Origin: Vampirovibrio sp.
Lineage (GTDB): Bacteria; Cyanobacteriota; Vampirovibrionia; Vampirovibrionales; JAJTHC01
DNA: 64,000 nt
Assembly: GCA_024998755.1 (NCBI GenBank)
Contig: JACEUU010000003.1
Location: forward strand, 1,178,001 to 1,242,000
Direction: 5' to 3'
This document shows positions 61,966 to 64,000 of this stretch, piece after piece; position 1 is the first letter of the stretch, and each line of letters opens with the position of its first letter. The position numbers and the translations under genes are program-made. Below the pieces are notes generated by a model. It was not told where the DNA came from, did not search any database, and saw only the letters and a list, made by a program, of their open reading frames with translations.

Positions 61966-63477
61966 TTAGCTTCCTAATTTCTCAGCGGAAGGCGTTTTTT
62001 TCTTGCTGGTTTTTTTTGCAGAGGAAGCATATTCAAGTTTTGCCAATTCTTCTACCAACAGTGGGTCCCACAAAATATGAGCTTCTTCGGTTAGCGTCAG
62101 TAAGGCTTTCTTTTTGCTCATGCCTTTGGTGCGGTAAGCTGTTGGTTCCCGCATGGTTTGATACGCTTGGCATAGGGCTAGTAACCTTGAACCAAAGGGA
62201 ATATCCCATTGGGCTAACCCTTCAGGGTAACCAGACCCATTCCATCGTTCATGTTGGAAATGCAAATAAGGGAGCGTATCAGCTAAGCCATATAGGTGGC
62301 TTAGTAAGCGTAACCCTGTAAAAGCTCCTTGCCGAACGCTTTCCAATTCTTCGGGCGTTAATTTGCTTGGTTTAGAAAGCAGTTGCGTGGGTAGTTGAGC
62401 TTTACCTACTTGTGAAAATAACGAAGCCCGCTTGAGGGTATCAATGGTTTTTGGGTTCAATTGTAACCTGTTAGCTAAGGCTTCAACCAACACCGAAACG
62501 CGTTGAGAAGAGCCTATTTGTACCCCTCTGCGTTCATCAATCAGGTTATTTAAATTGGCTAAAAACTGTTCTTGCCCGTGAATTAAATGATTCACTTCTT
62601 CTGAAAAATTATTTCTGAAGGCTTGCCAATCTTCTAAATTCAACGTGGCTTGGGAAGCATCTATTGCTGCTTGATTAGCCTTTTCAATATGCTGGTAAGT
62701 TTGGTGTGCTAATTGGTTAAGCGTTAAGGCTTGCCCCAATAATAACCCACAAGCCATAGCCGTTTCTTGTAAGGATGGGCTCCAAGGTAGTTCTGTGGGT
62801 TGTGTTAATACCAGTAATCCTCTCATTTCAACAGCTTCACGATTGGTTTCAAAAGGAATGACCAAGGTGTGCTCATCGTTAGCAATACTTAAGGCTGGGT
62901 TGCCTAAAGCACCATTTAATTGGGGTATAATGGTCGGCTTCGTACAATCGCTTTGTAACCATTGCCCCAAAGTGGTGTTAGTTTCTTGGGTAATGGCGTA
63001 TTCATTCAGCCCATAAGCCTTATCAATGGGTAGCGTGTTATTGGCTAATAGTACAAAACGGGGTTGTGCAGGATTGCTTTGGTTTTTTTGATAAATAGAA
63101 ACTTGCGAAACCTGAAGTAGTTGGGCTAATGCGTAGCTAAGCAAGGGGTATAGCCAAGCTTGCACACCGGAAGAAGCCACTGGCAACCCTAATGGGGCCA
63201 GCATTTTTTCAAATGCGTAATGGTTAATTAATTCACTGAGTTGGTTTTTTATCTTGTCAATTCGTTGGGCTTCTGTGGGTACGCAGTGAGGATTTTGCTG
63301 ACGGTTTTTCCAGCTTTCGGGCAATACACCAAAATTTAAATGGCTCAGCATGGTCATTAATTCTTGTTCAGAAAAGAAGGTGGCTTGCATTGATTTTTCT
63401 GGGTAATACCCTAGGGTATTATTACTACTAGATGAATCAGCACGCTGGGCTGTTGCAGAATGCTTCTTGTTAGTCAT
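61966..63477 (-). CDS. GAF-like and degenerate HD-GYP domain protein
   Basis: 503 residues from the ATG at 63477 (MTNKKHS), with AGGA upstream. The N-terminal part looks GAF-like (SQVSIYQKNQ to HTLVIPFETNREAVEMRGLL). The C-terminal part is HD-GYP in shape: FQHERWNGSGYPEGL keeps the GYP motif region. But the HD dyad site reads ASLFSQVGKAQLP instead of LLHDIGK, and the later VADxxDAM site reads ALCQAYQTM. Metal binding and cyclic-di-GMP hydrolysis are therefore probably lost. It may serve as a sensor or binding protein. Confidence 0.75.
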   Translation of the reverse strand: MTNKKHSATAQRADSSSSNNTLGYYPEKSMQATFFSEQELMTMLSHLNFGVLPESWKNRQQNPHCVPTEAQRIDKIKNQLSELINHYAFEKMLAPLGLPVASSGVQAWLYPLLSYALAQLLQVSQVSIYQKNQSNPAQPRFVLLANNTLPIDKAYGLNEYAITQETNTTLGQWLQSDCTKPTIIPQLNGALGNPALSIANDEHTLVIPFETNREAVEMRGLLVLTQPTELPWSPSLQETAMACGLLLGQALTLNQLAHQTYQHIEKANQAAIDASQATLNLEDWQAFRNNFSEEVNHLIHGQEQFLANLNNLIDERRGVQIGSSQRVSVLVEALANRLQLNPKTIDTLKRASLFSQVGKAQLPTQLLSKPSKLTPEELESVRQGAFTGLRLLSHLYGLADTLPYLHFQHERWNGSGYPEGLAQWDIPFGSRLLALCQAYQTMREPTAYRTKGMSKKKALLTLTEEAHILWDPLLVEELAKLEYASSAKKTSKKKTPSAEKLGS

Positions 63478-63690
63478 AAGGTATAATCCTATCAAATTAT
63501 GATTTGAAACTATTGTTAAAACGCTCTATAGTTTAGCTATCGGCTAGAAACAACATTTCTTGAAACATTTTTTTAAAAAATGATAGTCAGCTAATTTTGT
63601 TTGATAGATAATGAAGGGAATTAAAATTAACTTCGCTAAAAAGTGGTTTTTTCTACCCTCTCTTCTTGATAAAAAAGGACGAAATGATTC

Positions 63691-64000
63691 ATGACAACCC
63701 CTAGTACAGTGTCTATCACTAATAAAACAACTAAATACATTTTTGTAACAGGCGGGGTTGTCAGCTCGTTGGGCAAAGGTATTGTTGCCGCTTCTTTGGG
63801 TCGGTTACTTCGGGCGAGAGGCTTGAGTGTTTCCATTCTAAAATTTGACCCTTACCTTAACATAGACCCCGGTACTATGTCTCCATTTCAACATGGTGAA
63901 GTGTTTGTTACAGATGATGGGGCTGAAACGGATTTAGACCTTGGGCATTATGAACGTTTTATTAACGCCAACCTTACTCGGTTAAATAATGTAACCACAG
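63691..64000 (+). CDS. pyrG: CTP synthase, 3' part beyond window
   Basis: The frame is open to the window end (103 codons). [20 protein letters not shown] and [20 protein letters not shown], then [16 protein letters not shown], are unmistakable PyrG N-terminal blocks, including the ATP-binding P-loop and Mg sites. It amidates UTP to CTP. The start at 63691 has AGGA about 11 bases before it. It diverges from the HD-GYP-like gene. Confidence 0.95.
   Translation, partial: MTTPSTVSITNKTTKYIFVTGGVVSSLGKGIVAASLGRLLRARGLSVSILKFDPYLNIDPGTMSPFQHGEVFVTDDGAETDLDLGHYERFINANLTRLNNVTT

Overview
This window looks like part of the chromosome of a flagellated, diderm bacterium of moderate-to-low GC. It carries a hook-operon block (flgE, flgD, fliK, fliJ, with fliI elsewhere), a complete RND tripartite pump, secreted proteins and a lipoprotein. 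It also carries a DUF3326 gene, a family I associate mainly with cyanobacteria and their relatives. Together this fits a non-photosynthetic relative of Cyanobacteria (Vampirovibrionia/Melainabacteria type). That placement is inference and no marker here settles it. The genome is rich in insertion sequences, palindromic intergenic repeats and ATG-repeat start codons.

Layout. 1-4160: a partial low-complexity protein, aroC, pyrC and a small membrane protein. 4364-6606: an IS630-type and an IS5-type element back to back. 6688-10585: flagellar genes flgE-flgD-fliK-fliJ on the minus strand, with a 141-bp palindromic repeat between fliK and fliJ. 10778-11934: second IS5-type copy. 12269-19528: a membrane protein, then rpsA between two inverted repeats, then prmC, mtnX-like, hpt and DUF3326. 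19526-22715: ftsL-like and ftsI genes enclosed by two 207-bp inverted repeats that differ at only about two positions. 22796-27128: second IS630-type element, a broken Sel1-repeat gene, mutL (with a C11 tract upstream) and an IS1-type wreck. 27235-30537: tRNA-Ala(CGC), a glutamine-rich protein and fliI. 30581-31738: third IS5-type copy. 31946-44653: an IPNS-like oxygenase, GH1 beta-glucosidase, cupin, DHH phosphoesterase, secreted proteins and the RND pump.

44663-60053 is an accessory region. It holds a low-GC orphan, a lipoprotein, an HGGxSTG protein, the mobile mystery protein A/B pair, a primase gene whose centre has been replaced by a low-GC gene with a HEPN-like motif, a type I restriction-modification operon with a Shedu nuclease as its last gene, and a large serine recombinase whose reading frame runs into tRNA-Val(GAC). 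60196-64000 returns to core genes: tsaD, two regulatory or hypothetical genes, and the start of pyrG.

Three structural stories stand out. First, fliI and fliJ each abut an IS5 copy, and the two copies lie in opposite orientation; inverting the roughly 18.6 kb between them would restore a canonical fliI-fliJ-fliK-flgD-flgE operon. Second, essential genes (rpsA, ftsL-ftsI) sit inside inverted repeat pairs. Third, the accessory region stacks defence genes (restriction, Shedu, a putative HEPN toxin, a Fic pair) around the remains of a mobile element's replication module.
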